In this document: one piece after another, positions 26,948-36,663 of the stretch
How positions within the stretch are numbered: position 1 is the first letter of the stretch
How the letters are laid out: each line of letters opens with the position of its first letter
Assembly (NCBI RefSeq): GCF_001428385.1
Contig: NZ_LMSK01000001.1
Span: 559,355 to 623,354, forward strand
Direction: 5' to 3'
DNA from: Rhodanobacter sp. Soil772
GTDB taxonomy: Bacteria; Pseudomonadota; Gammaproteobacteria; Xanthomonadales; Rhodanobacteraceae
Length of the DNA stretch: 64,000 bases
Translations under genes and position numbers: made by a program
The notes under the pieces: model-generated
Told to the model about the DNA's origin: nothing
Databases searched by the model: none
What the model saw: only the letters and a program-made list of their open reading frames with translations

Positions 26948-28414
26948 TCAGTCGTCGCTTGCGTCACGCAGTTCGCGCCAGCGGCGTTTGCGTACGCGCC
27001 AGCTGCGGATGCCCAGGTTCAACGCGAACCAGGCGGCGATGGCGCCGAACGGCCAGCCGATCCACGCCGGCCACAGGAACGCGATCACCGCCAGCACGGC
27101 AAGCGCCAAGGTGCCGATCACTAGCGGGCCGCTACTGGTGTCGCCCAGCACGCGGCGATTGGCCAGTGCGGCGCCGACGCTGTTGGCGATGCGCAAGGCG
27201 CCGGCAGCGGCGCGGCCGGAGCTGCCGCCGGCGTGGCGCACCCGCGGCGGTCGCGTTTCGCTGCTGCGCACTTTTTCGCGGCTGCCGTTGCCGTGCCGGC
27301 GTCGACGCGAAGCCAGCACGATCTCGGTGGCGTTGCCCAGGTCCTTTTCGTATTGCGCGGCGAGCTGGCCGGCGAAGCCGGCGTCCTCGACCGCCACGTC
27401 GAGTTCGCGGTTGCCGAGCCAGCTGGCGATGTTGAGGTTGGACGAACCGACCCGCGCCCACTGGCCGTCGGCTACCGCGGTCTTCGCGTGCAGCATCGAG
27501 CCGTTCCATTCGAACACGCGGATGCCGGCTTTCAGCAAGGGGCGGTAACCCGAACGCGACATGCCGGCCACCACCGGGATGTCGCTGCTGCCGGGTACCA
27601 GCAGGCGCACGTCCACGCCGTCGCGCGCTGCCGCCACCAGTGCCTGCACGTACGGCGCGAGGCCCACGAAGTAGGCGTCGGTGAGCCACAGCGTCTTGCG
27701 CGCCATCGCGGCGATCAGTTGGTCGAGCCGGTACATGCCGGCGGTGGTCGGCTGGGTGGCGATCAGCCGCAGCGCCACGTCGCCGGCCGGCACGGCCGGT
27801 TCCGGCATGGCCGAAAACGGCCGCAGCGCGGTGCCGGTCTCGCCCCAGCTTTGCGCGAATGCGGCCTCCAGCTCGGCCACGGCCGGGCCGCGCAGCGCCA
27901 CGCCGGTGTCGCGCCAGGGCGGAATACCGCGCGCTGGGTTGCCCAGCCACTTCGCGCTGATGCACACGCCGGACAGGAAGCCGAGGCTGCCGTCGACCAC
28001 CAGCAGCTTGCGGTGGTCGCGGCTGATCCAGCCGAAGGGCTGGCCCAGCTGCGGCGGATTGAATACCCGCACCTCGCCGCCGGCCGCACGCAGCGGCGCC
28101 CAGAACGCGCCGCGCGACTGGCCGAGGCAACCGAACCAGTCGGCCACCACCGCGACGAACACGCCCGCCTGCGCACGTTCGACCAGGGCATCGCGGAAGG
28201 CGCGGCCGATTTCGTCGTCGCGGATGATGTAGTTCTCCAGCAGCACGCGCTGCCGCGCGCCGCGGATCGCGGCCAGCCAGGCGGCGTAGTGCGCGGCCGC
28301 GTCGATCAGCAGTTCGACCGCGTTGCCGTTGAGCAGCGGGGCGCCGGCGGTGCGGCTCAGGGCCTGTTCCGCCAGCAGGCGGCTGGGGGTGGTGGGGATC
28401 AATGGCGTGGGCAT
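26948..28414 (-). CDS. Phospholipase-D-superfamily protein, cardiolipin-synthase-like
   Basis: This is a 488-residue protein with two HKD catalytic motifs: H134-R-K136 in SRDHRKLLVVDG and H309-A-K311 in MLHAKTAVADG, each followed by the conserved GSxN-like element (GSSNLNIAS after the second). It therefore probably transfers phosphatidyl groups, as bacterial cardiolipin synthases do. Unusually, the membrane helices are at the C-terminus (about 425-465) rather than the N-terminus, so classical Cls is not certain. The upstream in-frame extension overlaps the opposite-strand CoA-transferase and is rejected. The start ATG at 28414 is 66 bases from the divergent start at 28481. Confidence 0.85.
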   Translation of the reverse strand: MPTPLIPTTPSRLLAEQALSRTAGAPLLNGNAVELLIDAAAHYAAWLAAIRGARQRVLLENYIIRDDEIGRAFRDALVERAQAGVFVAVVADWFGCLGQSRGAFWAPLRAAGGEVRVFNPPQLGQPFGWISRDHRKLLVVDGSLGFLSGVCISAKWLGNPARGIPPWRDTGVALRGPAVAELEAAFAQSWGETGTALRPFSAMPEPAVPAGDVALRLIATQPTTAGMYRLDQLIAAMARKTLWLTDAYFVGLAPYVQALVAAARDGVDVRLLVPGSSDIPVVAGMSRSGYRPLLKAGIRVFEWNGSMLHAKTAVADGQWARVGSSNLNIASWLGNRELDVAVEDAGFAGQLAAQYEKDLGNATEIVLASRRRRHGNGSREKVRSSETRPPRVRHAGGSSGRAAAGALRIANSVGAALANRRVLGDTSSGPLVIGTLALAVLAVIAFLWPAWIGWPFGAIAAWFALNLGIRSWRVRKRRWRELRDASDD

Positions 28415-28480
28415 CGGTCGAGTGTAGGCGATGGCTTGTGCGCACGCCGTCATGCCGGGGCTTCTGGCATCATCCGGCGC

Positions 28481-30424
28481 ATGTCGATCGAGCACCGCTA
28501 CGTTGACACCGATGCCTGCGCGGGCTATCTCGCGGACAGACTCGGCCCGCACTTGCGCGTCGCCGCGCCGCTGGGCCTGGGCAAACCGCACGGGTTGCTC
28601 AACGCGCTGTATCGGCTGGTTGCCGCCGACAGCGGGCGTTCGATGCGCCTGTATACCGCGCTGTCGCTGACCCGGCCGCAGCCGGCGCCGGGGCTGGAGC
28701 AGCGTTTCCTCGGGCCGTTCCTCGAGCGCCACTTCGGCGCCGATGCGGTCGACCCGCAGTACGCGCTGGACCAGGCGCGCGATGCGCTGCCCGCGAACGT
28801 CGAGGTGCACGAGTTCTACCTGCAGTCCGGCGCGTTGCTGCGTTCGGCCAGCGCCCAGCGCAGCTACATCAGCCAGAACTACACCCACGTGGCGCGCGAC
28901 CTGGCGGTGCAGGACATCAACCTGCTGGTGCAACTGGTGGCGCGCCGCGAAGGACCGGACGGCGTGCACTACAGCCTGTCGTGCAACCCCGACCTGACCA
29001 TGGATTTCCTGCGCCAAGTGCAGCTGGCCGGCCGGCCGCGGCCGATGTGCGTGGCGGTGGTGCATCCGGACCTGCCGTACCTGAGCGGCAATGCCGAAGT
29101 GGCGGAGGCGTATTTCGATGTGGAACTGCGTCCGGACGCGTCGCCGCCGCTGTTCGTGCTGCCGCGCTCGCCGGTGGGTCTGGCCGAATACGCGCTGGGC
29201 CTGCACGCCAGCGCGCTGGTCAAGGACGGTGGCTGCCTGCAGATCGGCATCGGCGCGCTGTCCGACGCGTTGGTCAAGGCGCTGCTGCTGCGCCAGCAGG
29301 ACAACACCCCGTGGCGCCGCGCGCTGGTGGCGCTGGACCCTGCCGGCGCCACGCACGCGCTGGCCGGCCAGGTAGGCGGCCTGGCTCCGTTCGAGGCCGG
29401 CCTGTACGGCGCCAGCGAGATGGTGATGGATGGCTTCATGCACCTGCAGCGCGGCGGCATCCTGAAACGGCGCAGCTGGGACAACCTGGCGCTGGAACGC
29501 GCTGCGGTCGCCGGCCGGTTGAACCCGGCCACGCCGGGCGGGCATTACCTGCGCGGTGCGTTCTTCCTGGGTTCGCGCGAACTGTACGCATGGCTGGATG
29601 CCACCGAAGCGGCCGATCCGGATGCGATCGACATGTGCCAGGTTTCCAACGTCAACCAGTTGTACGGCAACCACCAATTGCTGGCGACGCTGCAGCGGCG
29701 CGGCGCGCGTTTCTTCAATACCTGCATGATGATGACCCTGCTCGGCGCGGCGGTGTCCGACACGCTGGAGGACGGCGCCGTGGTCAGCGGCGTCGGCGGC
29801 CAGTACAACTTCGTGGCGATGGCGCACGAATTGCCGGACGGCCGCTCGGTGCTGCTGCTGCGCGCCACGCGCAACAGCCGCGGCGGGATCGAGAGCAACA
29901 TCCGCTGGAACTACGGCCAGACCACCATTCCGCGTCACCTGCGCGACATCGTGATCACCGAGTACGGCGTCGCCGACCTGCGCGGCAAGAGCGACAGCGA
30001 GTGCATCGAGGCGATGCTGGCGATCGCCGACGCGCGCTTCCTCGACGCGCTGTGTGCGCAGGCGAAGGCCCACGGCAAGCTGGCTGCCGATTTCGCGATA
30101 CCGGAAGCCTGGCGCCGCCATCATCCCGACCACCTGCACGAGATATTGGCGCCGTTCCAGCACAAAGGCCTGCTGCCGAAGTTTCCGTTCGGCAGCGATT
30201 TCACCGAAGTCGAGCAGCGCCTACTGCCGGCGCTGGAGTGGCTGAAGGCCGCCACCGGCAACCGGCGCGGCAAGCTGCGTCTGCTGCGCGCATTCTGCCG
30301 GCCTGGGGAAGCGGTGCCGGGCGAGGCCGAAGCCCTGGCGCGAATGGGGCTGGATGCGCCTACGAGACTGGCCGACCGCCTGCAGCAGCGCTTGCTGCAG
30401 GCCGCCTTGCGCCGGAAACCGTAG
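28481..30424 (+). CDS. Acetyl-CoA hydrolase/transferase family protein
   Basis: This is a 647-residue protein, longer than the usual 430-550 residues of the family. The conserved C-terminal domain contains GGQYNFVAMA, SRGGIESNIRW and VITEYGVADLRGKSDSEC, which are signatures of acetyl-CoA hydrolases and 4-hydroxybutyrate or succinyl CoA-transferases; the N-terminal half holds the weaker first domain. Long forms of about 640 residues exist in other gammaproteobacteria. It moves or hydrolyses CoA thioesters of small acids in the cytosol; the acyl acceptor cannot be read. Reading upstream of 28481 in frame would overlap the phospholipase-D gene and is rejected. Confidence 0.85.
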   Translation: MSIEHRYVDTDACAGYLADRLGPHLRVAAPLGLGKPHGLLNALYRLVAADSGRSMRLYTALSLTRPQPAPGLEQRFLGPFLERHFGADAVDPQYALDQARDALPANVEVHEFYLQSGALLRSASAQRSYISQNYTHVARDLAVQDINLLVQLVARREGPDGVHYSLSCNPDLTMDFLRQVQLAGRPRPMCVAVVHPDLPYLSGNAEVAEAYFDVELRPDASPPLFVLPRSPVGLAEYALGLHASALVKDGGCLQIGIGALSDALVKALLLRQQDNTPWRRALVALDPAGATHALAGQVGGLAPFEAGLYGASEMVMDGFMHLQRGGILKRRSWDNLALERAAVAGRLNPATPGGHYLRGAFFLGSRELYAWLDATEAADPDAIDMCQVSNVNQLYGNHQLLATLQRRGARFFNTCMMMTLLGAAVSDTLEDGAVVSGVGGQYNFVAMAHELPDGRSVLLLRATRNSRGGIESNIRWNYGQTTIPRHLRDIVITEYGVADLRGKSDSECIEAMLAIADARFLDALCAQAKAHGKLAADFAIPEAWRRHHPDHLHEILAPFQHKGLLPKFPFGSDFTEVEQRLLPALEWLKAATGNRRGKLRLLRAFCRPGEAVPGEAEALARMGLDAPTRLADRLQQRLLQAALRRKP

Positions 30425-30438
30425 CGGCCGCTCGCGGG

Positions 30439-30633
30439 CTACTGCGTGGAGCGGTCGGTTTCGTCGGGCGACTCGGGGGCAGGTTCTGCCGGCGCCGGAT
30501 CGTCCATCAACGGCAGCACCGACGGGCTGTCCAGGTCGTCGAACTGCTGGTGGTTGACCGCCCAGAAGAACAGCCACACCGCGACGATCACCACCAGCAG
30601 GGTGACCGGAATCAGCACCAGCAGAATGTTCAT
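30439..30633 (-). CDS. ccoS: cbb3 oxidase assembly protein CcoS
   Basis: This is a 64-residue single-pass membrane protein: helix at about 3-27 (LLVLIPVTLLVVIVAVWLFF) followed by the family hallmark WAVNHQQFDDLDSP and an acidic, low-complexity tail. CcoS is needed to insert heme and copper cofactors into the cbb3 oxidase. Its ATG overlaps the ccoI stop by four bases (ATGA), so it is the last gene of the operon. It is convergent with the CoA-transferase gene. Confidence 0.93.
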   Translation of the reverse strand: MNILLVLIPVTLLVVIVAVWLFFWAVNHQQFDDLDSPSVLPLMDDPAPAEPAPESPDETDRSTQ

Positions 30634-32891
30634 GCGCGCAGCTCGCGTGGGCGGGCTGCCGGACCGGAGGCGTCGGAGCGGTCAGGCACCGCATCGCCGC
30701 CGACGCGCAGCGCGTTCAGCACCACCAGCAGCGAGCTCAGCGACATGCCGATGCCGGCCAGCCACGGCGGCACGAAGCCGAACGCGGCAAACGGCACCGC
30801 GCACAGGTTGTACAGCAAGGCCCAGCGCCGGCTCTGCGCCATCACCTGTTGCACCTGGCGGGCGATCGTACGGGCATCGACCAGGCCGTCCAGACGTCCA
30901 TCCAGCAACAACAGGTCGGCGTGCGCCTGGGCCAGCTCGGTGCCCGACGCCAGCGCCGCGGAAACGTCGGCGCCGGCCAGCACCGGGGCGTCGTTGCTGC
31001 CGTCGCCCACGGCCAGGGTGGTGCGGCCGCTCGCTCGCGCCGCCTGCAGCCGTTCGAGCTTGTCGGCAGGCGACTGCCGCGCATGCCAGTCGTCGATGCC
31101 GAGGCGGGCGGCAAGCGCGGCGACGCGGGTAGCGTTGTCGCCGCTGGCGATCATGGCGGCGATGCCGTCGGCACGCAGCGCGTCGAGTGTGCGACGGGCA
31201 TCGACGCGGGGTTGTTCGTCGAGATGGAACGCCGCGATCGCGCCTTGCGTATCGGCCAGCAGCAGTGCATCGGCTATCCCGGATGAAACCGGCGGGCTGC
31301 CTGGAGCCAGTGCGAAATCGGCGCGGCCCAGGCGCAGCTCGCGGCCATCGACCTCGCCGCTGATGCCGGCACCGGCATGCACCTGCACCGACTGTGCGTG
31401 CAGCGGCGGCGCCTGCTGGCGGGCCGCGTCGGCGAGGGCGCGGGCCAGCGGGTGCGAGCTTTCGTGGGCCAGCGCGGCGGCCAGTTGAAGCACCTGCTCG
31501 GATGTGTCGCCGCGCAGGGGTTCGACCGCGCGGCGGTCCAGCTGCGGCATGGTCAGCGTGCCGGTCTTGTCGAACAGCGCGTAGTCGACCCGCGCCAATG
31601 CGGTCAGCGCCGCGCCGTCGGTAACCAGCACGCCGCGGCCGGCCAGCACGCCGAGCGCACGGCTCAGCGTGGCCGGGCGGGTCAGCGCGAACGCGCAGGG
31701 GCAGGCCACCACCAGCACGGCCACCGCGGCCTCGAATGCGCGCGATGGATCGACTAGCAGCCAGCCCAGCGCGGTGAGCACGGTGAGTATCAGCACGCGG
31801 GCGACGAAGCGGCCGATCTCGCGATCGCTGGCGGCGATCAGCGAACGTGCCTGCCGTGCGCGGGTGGCCAGGGCGCCCAGCCGCGCCACCGTGGTGGTGG
31901 CGCCGCTGTGCTCCACGCGCAATTCGGCGGGTCCGGACAGCAGCACGCTGCCGGCGATCAGCCGCTCGCCACGCTCGCGCCGCAGCGGATGCGATTCGCC
32001 CGACAGCAATGCCTCATCCACCCGCACGCCGGCGCTTTCCAGCACGCCATCCGCCGGCACGGTGCCGCCTTCGGCGATATGCACGCGGTCGCCGGGCAGC
32101 AGGGCGATCGCGGCCACCGTTTCCAGCTCGCCGTCGGCGCGGCGTCGCTGCGCCAGCAGCGGCGTGGCATCGATCGCCGCGTCGCCGAGCGCGCCGCTGC
32201 GGTGGCGCGAACGCAGTTCCACGTAGCGCCCGCCGAGCAGCAGGAACACGAACATGGTCACCGAGTCGAAATAGATCTCGCCGCTGCCGCGTAGCGTGTT
32301 GAACGTGCTGGCCAGGAACACCAGCGCCACCGCCAGCGCCACCGGCAGGTTGATGCCGAGCCGGCGTTCACCCAGTTCGCGCACGGCACCGCCGAAGAAC
32401 GGCTGCGCCGAGTAGAACACCACCGGCAAGGTGGTCAGCAGGCCCAGCCAGCGGAACAGGTTGCGCGTGCTGAAGTCGACGAAGTCGACCACGCCGATGT
32501 AGATCACGAAGGCGTACGTCATCACCTGCATCGAGCACATGCCGGCGACCAGCAGGCGCTTCAGCGCGTCGTGCTGCTCGTGCGCGCGGGCGTCGTCGAT
32601 GCTGTCGTGCTGCAGCGGCTGCGCCGGGCAGTTCGCGGCGGCGAAGTTGTCGAGCAGGCTGGGCAGCGAGGTGCGTTGCGCGTCCCACACCACCCGCACG
32701 CGCTGCGCCGGGCGATCGATGGCGACACGCCGCACGCCGGGCAGGGCGCGAATGCGCTGTTCCAGCCACAGCACCTGGCGTGCGTCGTTCAGCGACTCGA
32801 CCCGCAGTGCGATTTCGCTGCAACCGTCGCGGCGCGGGCGCAATACCTGCGCGGCGAGTTGCGGATGGGCCCACGCCGCGTAGGTGTTCAT
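30630..32891 (-). CDS. ccoI: Copper-exporting P1B-type ATPase for cbb3 oxidase (CcoI/FixI)
   Basis: This is a 753-residue P-type ATPase. The membrane metal site is C397-P-C399 (ACPCAFALT), the phosphorylated Asp is D441 in FDKTGTLT, and the hinge motif GDGSNDAPVLAGADVS lies near the end. CcoI supplies copper to the cbb3 catalytic subunit. The N-terminal domain (about 20-75) has the shape of a heavy-metal-associated domain but only one cysteine (C24), so the usual CxxC metal pair is absent. It overlaps ccoS and the FixH-like gene by ATGA on each side, indicating tight translational coupling. Confidence 0.92.
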   Translation of the reverse strand: MNTYAAWAHPQLAAQVLRPRRDGCSEIALRVESLNDARQVLWLEQRIRALPGVRRVAIDRPAQRVRVVWDAQRTSLPSLLDNFAAANCPAQPLQHDSIDDARAHEQHDALKRLLVAGMCSMQVMTYAFVIYIGVVDFVDFSTRNLFRWLGLLTTLPVVFYSAQPFFGGAVRELGERRLGINLPVALAVALVFLASTFNTLRGSGEIYFDSVTMFVFLLLGGRYVELRSRHRSGALGDAAIDATPLLAQRRRADGELETVAAIALLPGDRVHIAEGGTVPADGVLESAGVRVDEALLSGESHPLRRERGERLIAGSVLLSGPAELRVEHSGATTTVARLGALATRARQARSLIAASDREIGRFVARVLILTVLTALGWLLVDPSRAFEAAVAVLVVACPCAFALTRPATLSRALGVLAGRGVLVTDGAALTALARVDYALFDKTGTLTMPQLDRRAVEPLRGDTSEQVLQLAAALAHESSHPLARALADAARQQAPPLHAQSVQVHAGAGISGEVDGRELRLGRADFALAPGSPPVSSGIADALLLADTQGAIAAFHLDEQPRVDARRTLDALRADGIAAMIASGDNATRVAALAARLGIDDWHARQSPADKLERLQAARASGRTTLAVGDGSNDAPVLAGADVSAALASGTELAQAHADLLLLDGRLDGLVDARTIARQVQQVMAQSRRWALLYNLCAVPFAAFGFVPPWLAGIGMSLSSLLVVLNALRVGGDAVPDRSDASGPAARPRELRA

Positions 32892-33127
32892 CGCGGCGGA
32901 TCAGTCGACGGGCGAGGCGGCGGGCCGGCGCTGCTGTGCGCGCTGACCGGTACGCCAAATACCGTGTGCGAGGTATCCAGCGGCGTGTCGGCGTGGCTCG
33001 CGCCGAGCGCGATCATCCACACGCAGCCGGCCAGCGAAGCCGCGAAGATCAACACGCCCAGCCACAGCACCGGCTGGCGATACCAGGCCGATGCCGTGTG
33101 GGCGGCTATGTCATTGCCTGCTTTCAT
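32888..33127 (-). CDS. FixH-like mini-protein of the cbb3 cluster
   Basis: This is a 79-residue protein with one membrane helix (about 20-43). Its opening AWYRQPVLWLGVLIFAASLA resembles the N-terminal WYRQ-helix of FixH, and it sits exactly in the FixH position between ccoP and ccoI, overlapping ccoP by 17 bases and ccoI by four. True FixH is about 160 residues with a periplasmic domain after the helix; here only about 35 disordered, Pro/Ser-rich residues follow. It may be a reduced FixH or a separate small assembly factor. The start codon is not independently confirmed. Confidence 0.65.
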   Translation of the reverse strand: MKAGNDIAAHTASAWYRQPVLWLGVLIFAASLAGCVWMIALGASHADTPLDTSHTVFGVPVSAHSSAGPPPRPSTDPPR

Positions 33128-34019
33128 CGGCAGGGTGCGACAGGTGGTAGACGTAGGCCGCGACCACGCGGATCTGCTCGTCGGACAGACGCGGGCTCCA
33201 CGCCGGCATGTGGCCCTGGCGGCCCTCGCCGATGCTCTTCTCGATGTCGGCCACGCTGCTGCCGTGCAACCACACCTTGTCGGTGAGGTTCGGTGCGCCC
33301 AGCGCCGGGTTGCCCTTGCCGTCGGCGCCGTGGCAGGCCGCGCAGGTAGCGAACAGCGGCTGGCCGGCAGCGGCCTTGGCCGCGTCGTGCGGCGCGCCGG
33401 ACAGGCTCAGCACGTACTGCGCGAGGTTCTTCACGTTGTCCGCGCCCAGGCTCGCCCACGGCGGCATCACGCCGCTGCGTCCGTCATGGATCGAAGTGGT
33501 GATGTCGCTGCCGCTGCCGCCGTAGAGCCAGTCGCCATCGCTGAGGTCGGGTGCGCCGAGCGCAACATTGCCCTTCGCGCTGCGCTGGTGGCAGGCGGCG
33601 CAGTTGTCCTCGAACAGCACCTTGCCCATCTGCTGCGCGGCGGGGTCACTGGCCAGCTGCTCGACGGGATACAGCTTGAAGCGCTCCATCAGCGGCGCGA
33701 GCGTGGCTTCGTTGACGGCCACGTTGTGCGCCAGCTCGCCATGCGAGGTCCAGCCGAGCAGGCCCTTGAAGCTGCCGAAGCCGGGGAACAGCGCCAGGTA
33801 GACGAAGCCGATCACGAACATGGCGCCGGAGAACAGCACCCACCACAGTGGCAGCTTGCGCACGCCTTCGCGCAGCACGCCGTGAGCCCAGACGTGGCCG
33901 CTGGTGCCGTCGGGCAGGGTGGGGATCTTCGCGCGCGGACCCCACAGGTACAGGAAGAACGTGATGCCCATGTTCAGCACCACCAGGAACATCACCCACA
34001 ACGACCATCCCGTGCTCAT
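33111..34019 (-). CDS. ccoP: cbb3 cytochrome c oxidase subunit III (CcoP)
   Basis: This is a 302-residue diheme cytochrome c. Two N-terminal membrane helices (about 5-27 and 58-80) precede two CxxCH heme sites: C140-x2-C143-H144 (CAACHQRS) and C226-x2-C229-H230 (CAACHGADGKG), each with a later methionine ligand segment (VMPPW and HMPAW). It passes electrons from soluble cytochrome c or the bc1 complex to CcoO and CcoN in the inner membrane. The start ATG overlaps the ccoQ stop by four bases. The conserved N-terminal segment with WAHGVLREGVRKLPLWW identifies the family. Confidence 0.95.
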   Translation of the reverse strand: MSTGWSLWVMFLVVLNMGITFFLYLWGPRAKIPTLPDGTSGHVWAHGVLREGVRKLPLWWVLFSGAMFVIGFVYLALFPGFGSFKGLLGWTSHGELAHNVAVNEATLAPLMERFKLYPVEQLASDPAAQQMGKVLFEDNCAACHQRSAKGNVALGAPDLSDGDWLYGGSGSDITTSIHDGRSGVMPPWASLGADNVKNLAQYVLSLSGAPHDAAKAAAGQPLFATCAACHGADGKGNPALGAPNLTDKVWLHGSSVADIEKSIGEGRQGHMPAWSPRLSDEQIRVVAAYVYHLSHPADESRQ

Positions 34020-34204
34020 GGGCAGTTCTCCTTCGTGTCGGGTTCGACTTCAGGCTCGTCTTCCATGGGCAGGCGTGCCATGCGGTTGAACGTGGGTTTG
34101 TGGTACTTGCGCCACGCCCAGAACCAGATACCGAGAAAGGTGAACATCATCAGCAGGATGAACACGCCGGCGATGTGGCCCCAGATCGGATTCATCGGAG
34201 TCAT
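34016..34204 (-). CDS. ccoQ: cbb3 oxidase subunit CcoQ
   Basis: This is a 62-residue protein with one membrane helix (about 8-30, [21 protein letters not shown]) and an acidic tail ([16 protein letters not shown]). Position between ccoO and ccoP, size and the [12 protein letters not shown] motif after the helix define CcoQ, which stabilises the oxidase complex. Its ATG overlaps the ccoO stop (ATGA), and its stop overlaps the ccoP start. Confidence 0.92.
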   Translation of the reverse strand: MTPMNPIWGHIAGVFILLMMFTFLGIWFWAWRKYHKPTFNRMARLPMEDEPEVEPDTKENCP

Positions 34205-34851
34205 GGCGCGCCTCCCGTGCTGGCCGGCACACTTGTGGCGTCAGGTTCGTTCTTGATGCCCAGGCCCTGCAGGTACGCGACCAGCGCATCCATCTCGGTC
34301 TTGCCTTCCACCGCGGCCGGCGCGCCGGCGATGTCCGCGTCGCTGTACGGGTCGCCCAGCTTGCGCAGGGTGCGCATGCGCGCCTGGATGTCGGCGGCGT
34401 CGAGTTTCTTTCCGGCCAGCCACGGGTAGGCCGGCATGTTCGACTCCGGCACCACCTGGCGCGGGTCCAGCAGGTGCATGCGCTGCCAGTCGTCGGAATA
34501 CTTGCCGCCGACGCGGGCCAAGTCCGGGCCGGTGCGCTTGGAGCCCCACTGGAACGGCCGGTCGTAGACCGATTCGGCGGCGGTCGAGAAGTGGCCGTAG
34601 CGCTCGGTCTCGAAACGCAGCGCGCGGATCATCTGCGAGTGGCACAGGTAGCAGCCCTCGCGCACGTAGACGTCCTTGCCGGCCAGCCGCAGCGGGTCGT
34701 ACGGGTGCACGCCGGGCGGCGCCTCCAGCTTGTGCGCCTCGACGAACAGCGGGGTGATCTCGGCCAGGCCGCCCAGCGAGACCATGATCGCGATGCCGAT
34801 CGCGAGCAGGCCGGCGTGTTTCTCGATTGCTTCGAAATGCTTGTAGGCCAT
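34201..34851 (-). CDS. ccoO: cbb3 cytochrome c oxidase subunit II (CcoO)
   Basis: This is a 216-residue monoheme cytochrome c with an N-terminal membrane helix (about 13-36) and the heme site C67-Y-L-C70-H71 in [22 protein letters not shown] carries the methionine ligand. The conserved segments [19 protein letters not shown] and [15 protein letters not shown] are diagnostic. The start is [14 protein letters not shown] at 34851; upstream in-frame codons have no family similarity. It lies 114 bases after ccoN, unlike the overlapped genes that follow, so some internal regulation or processing may occur there. Confidence 0.95.
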   Translation of the reverse strand: MAYKHFEAIEKHAGLLAIGIAIMVSLGGLAEITPLFVEAHKLEAPPGVHPYDPLRLAGKDVYVREGCYLCHSQMIRALRFETERYGHFSTAAESVYDRPFQWGSKRTGPDLARVGGKYSDDWQRMHLLDPRQVVPESNMPAYPWLAGKKLDAADIQARMRTLRKLGDPYSDADIAGAPAAVEGKTEMDALVAYLQGLGIKNEPDATSVPASTGGAP

Positions 34852-34965
34852 GGTATGAGCTCTACTTGAAGAGTGCGGCCATGGATGGCCGCCTTTGGAT
34901 TTGCGGGGCCGGGTTGCGCCCACGAAACAGGAAGTTGACCGGAGTGGCGATCGTGGACGAGCGCA

Positions 34966-36435
34966 TCAGCTGACGCCGGCGGGCAGCGGTGCCGGAACCT
35001 GATGCGGCACGGGCTCGGGGATCGGCACCGGGATCGGCTTGATCAGGCGCGCGCGCGCATCCGCCGCGGTATGCCACAGGTTCCAGGCCATGACCCACAT
35101 GCCCGACAGGATCAGCACGCCACCCAGCCAGCGGATCAGGTACATCGGCTTGATCGCGATCAGGCTGTCCAGGAAGCCGTAGGTGAGTGCGCCGTCCGGA
35201 TTGGTGGCGCGCCACATCAGGCCCTCGGTGACGCCGGCGGTCCACATCGCGCCCACGTACAGCAGGGTGCCCATGATGTGCAGCCAGAAATGCACTTCCA
35301 TGCCCTTGTGCGAATACATCTCCGGGCGGCCCAGCGCGCGCGGCGCCATCGCGTAGAGCGAGCCGATGGTGATCATCGCCACCCAGCCCAGCGAGCCGGA
35401 GTGCACGTGAGCGATGGTCCAGTCGGTGTAGTGCGACAGCGAGTTCACCGTCTTGATCGCCATCATCGAGCCTTCGAAGGTGGATGCCGCGTAGAACACC
35501 AGCGACATCACCATGAACTTCGCGGCGGGGTCGGTCTTCAGTCGCCACCACGAACCGTTGAACGTGAGCAGGCCGTTCGCCGCCGAACCCAGGCTGGGCA
35601 TCAGCAGCACCAGCGAGAACGCCATGCCGACCGACTGCACCCAGTCGGGCAGGGCGGTGTACATCAGGTGGTGCGCGCCGGCCCACATGTAGACCGAGAT
35701 CAGCGCCCAGAAATTGACGATCGAGAAACGGTAGCTCCACAGCGGCTGCTGCGCCTGCCGCGGCACGAAGTAATACATCATGCCGAGGAAGCCGGCAGTG
35801 AGGAAAAACGCCACCGCGTTGTGGCCGTACCACCACTGCACCATCGCATCGACCACGCCCGAGTAGATCGGGTAGGACTTGAGCAGCGACACCGGCAGGG
35901 CGAGGTTGTTGACGATGTGCAGCAGGCCCACCGCGATGATGAACGCGCCGTAGTACCAGTTCGCCACGTAGATGTGCTTGATGCGCCGGCGCGCCAGGCT
36001 GCCGAAGAACACCACGCCGAAGCTCACCCAGACGATCGCGATCAGGATGTCGATGATCCATTCCGGCTCGGCGTACTCCTTGCTCTGGGTCATGCCCAGC
36101 GGCATGGACACCATCGCCAGCACGCAGACCAATTGCCAGCCCCAGAACGTGAACGCGGCCAGTTTCTTGAACGCCAGTCGCGCGTGGCCGGTGCGCTGCA
36201 CCACGTAGTAGCAGGTGCCCATCAGCGCCGAGCCGCCGAACGCGAAGATCACGCCGAAGGTGTGGTCGGGGCGAAGCCGGCTGAAGGTCAGCCAGGGGAT
36301 CTCGAAATTGAGTGCCGGCCACATCAACTCGGCGGCGACGTAGACGCCGACCGACATGCCGATGATGCCCCAGACCGCCGCGGCCAGCAGGAACTGGCGC
36401 ACGACCTTGTCGTTGTAATACTCGGTATTCGGCAT
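34966..36435 (-). CDS. ccoN: cbb3 cytochrome c oxidase catalytic subunit I (CcoN)
   Basis: This is a 489-residue protein with about 12-14 membrane helices, containing the heme and copper site segments typical of cbb3 oxidases: [39 protein letters not shown] (copper-B histidine), [36 protein letters not shown] and [11 protein letters not shown]. It reduces oxygen with high affinity and supports microaerobic respiration. It is the first gene of the operon ccoNOQP-fixH-like-ccoI-ccoS. A consensus-like FNR/Anr site lies 55 bases upstream of the start. Confidence 0.97.
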   Translation of the reverse strand: MPNTEYYNDKVVRQFLLAAAVWGIIGMSVGVYVAAELMWPALNFEIPWLTFSRLRPDHTFGVIFAFGGSALMGTCYYVVQRTGHARLAFKKLAAFTFWGWQLVCVLAMVSMPLGMTQSKEYAEPEWIIDILIAIVWVSFGVVFFGSLARRRIKHIYVANWYYGAFIIAVGLLHIVNNLALPVSLLKSYPIYSGVVDAMVQWWYGHNAVAFFLTAGFLGMMYYFVPRQAQQPLWSYRFSIVNFWALISVYMWAGAHHLMYTALPDWVQSVGMAFSLVLLMPSLGSAANGLLTFNGSWWRLKTDPAAKFMVMSLVFYAASTFEGSMMAIKTVNSLSHYTDWTIAHVHSGSLGWVAMITIGSLYAMAPRALGRPEMYSHKGMEVHFWLHIMGTLLYVGAMWTAGVTEGLMWRATNPDGALTYGFLDSLIAIKPMYLIRWLGGVLILSGMWVMAWNLWHTAADARARLIKPIPVPIPEPVPHQVPAPLPAGVS

Positions 36436-36462
36436 GGGGTTCCCCGGCTGGATATCTGGACA

Positions 36463-36468
36463 ATCTTA
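36463..36468 (-). promoter_or_regulatory. -10 element of the ccoN promoter
   Basis: On the minus strand this reads TAAGAT, one base from TATAAT. It lies with its centre 31 bases downstream of the centre of the FNR-like site, which is the spacing of class II FNR-dependent promoters and predicts transcription starting at about 36456, with a 20-base leader. No -35 element is needed in such promoters. Confidence 0.6.
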
Positions 36469-36489
36469 GGCGAAGCATGCGGTGCCGCA

Positions 36490-36503
36490 TTGACTCCGAT
36501 CAA
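36490..36503 (-). promoter_or_regulatory. FNR/Anr binding site upstream of ccoN
   Basis: On the minus strand this reads TTGATCGGAGTCAA, matching the consensus TTGAT-N4-ATCAA at 9 of 10 defined positions. It lies 55 bases upstream of the ccoN start and at about -41 relative to the start site implied by the TAAGAT element. Oxygen-limited activation of the cbb3 operon by an FNR/Anr-type regulator is the family norm and fits this placement. Confidence 0.8.
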
Positions 36504-36663
36504 GTTGCTGCGGCAATCCGCCCCTGTGCCGATGACGCTGGACGGCCATGTGCAACCGATCGGCCGCCAGCGTGCGCCGATTTGCCACAGGGCGACAGGC
36601 CTGATCGGGTATCCTTGGCACTATCGCCGCGAACCATCGCGACCTGTCATCCCGGTTGATTCC

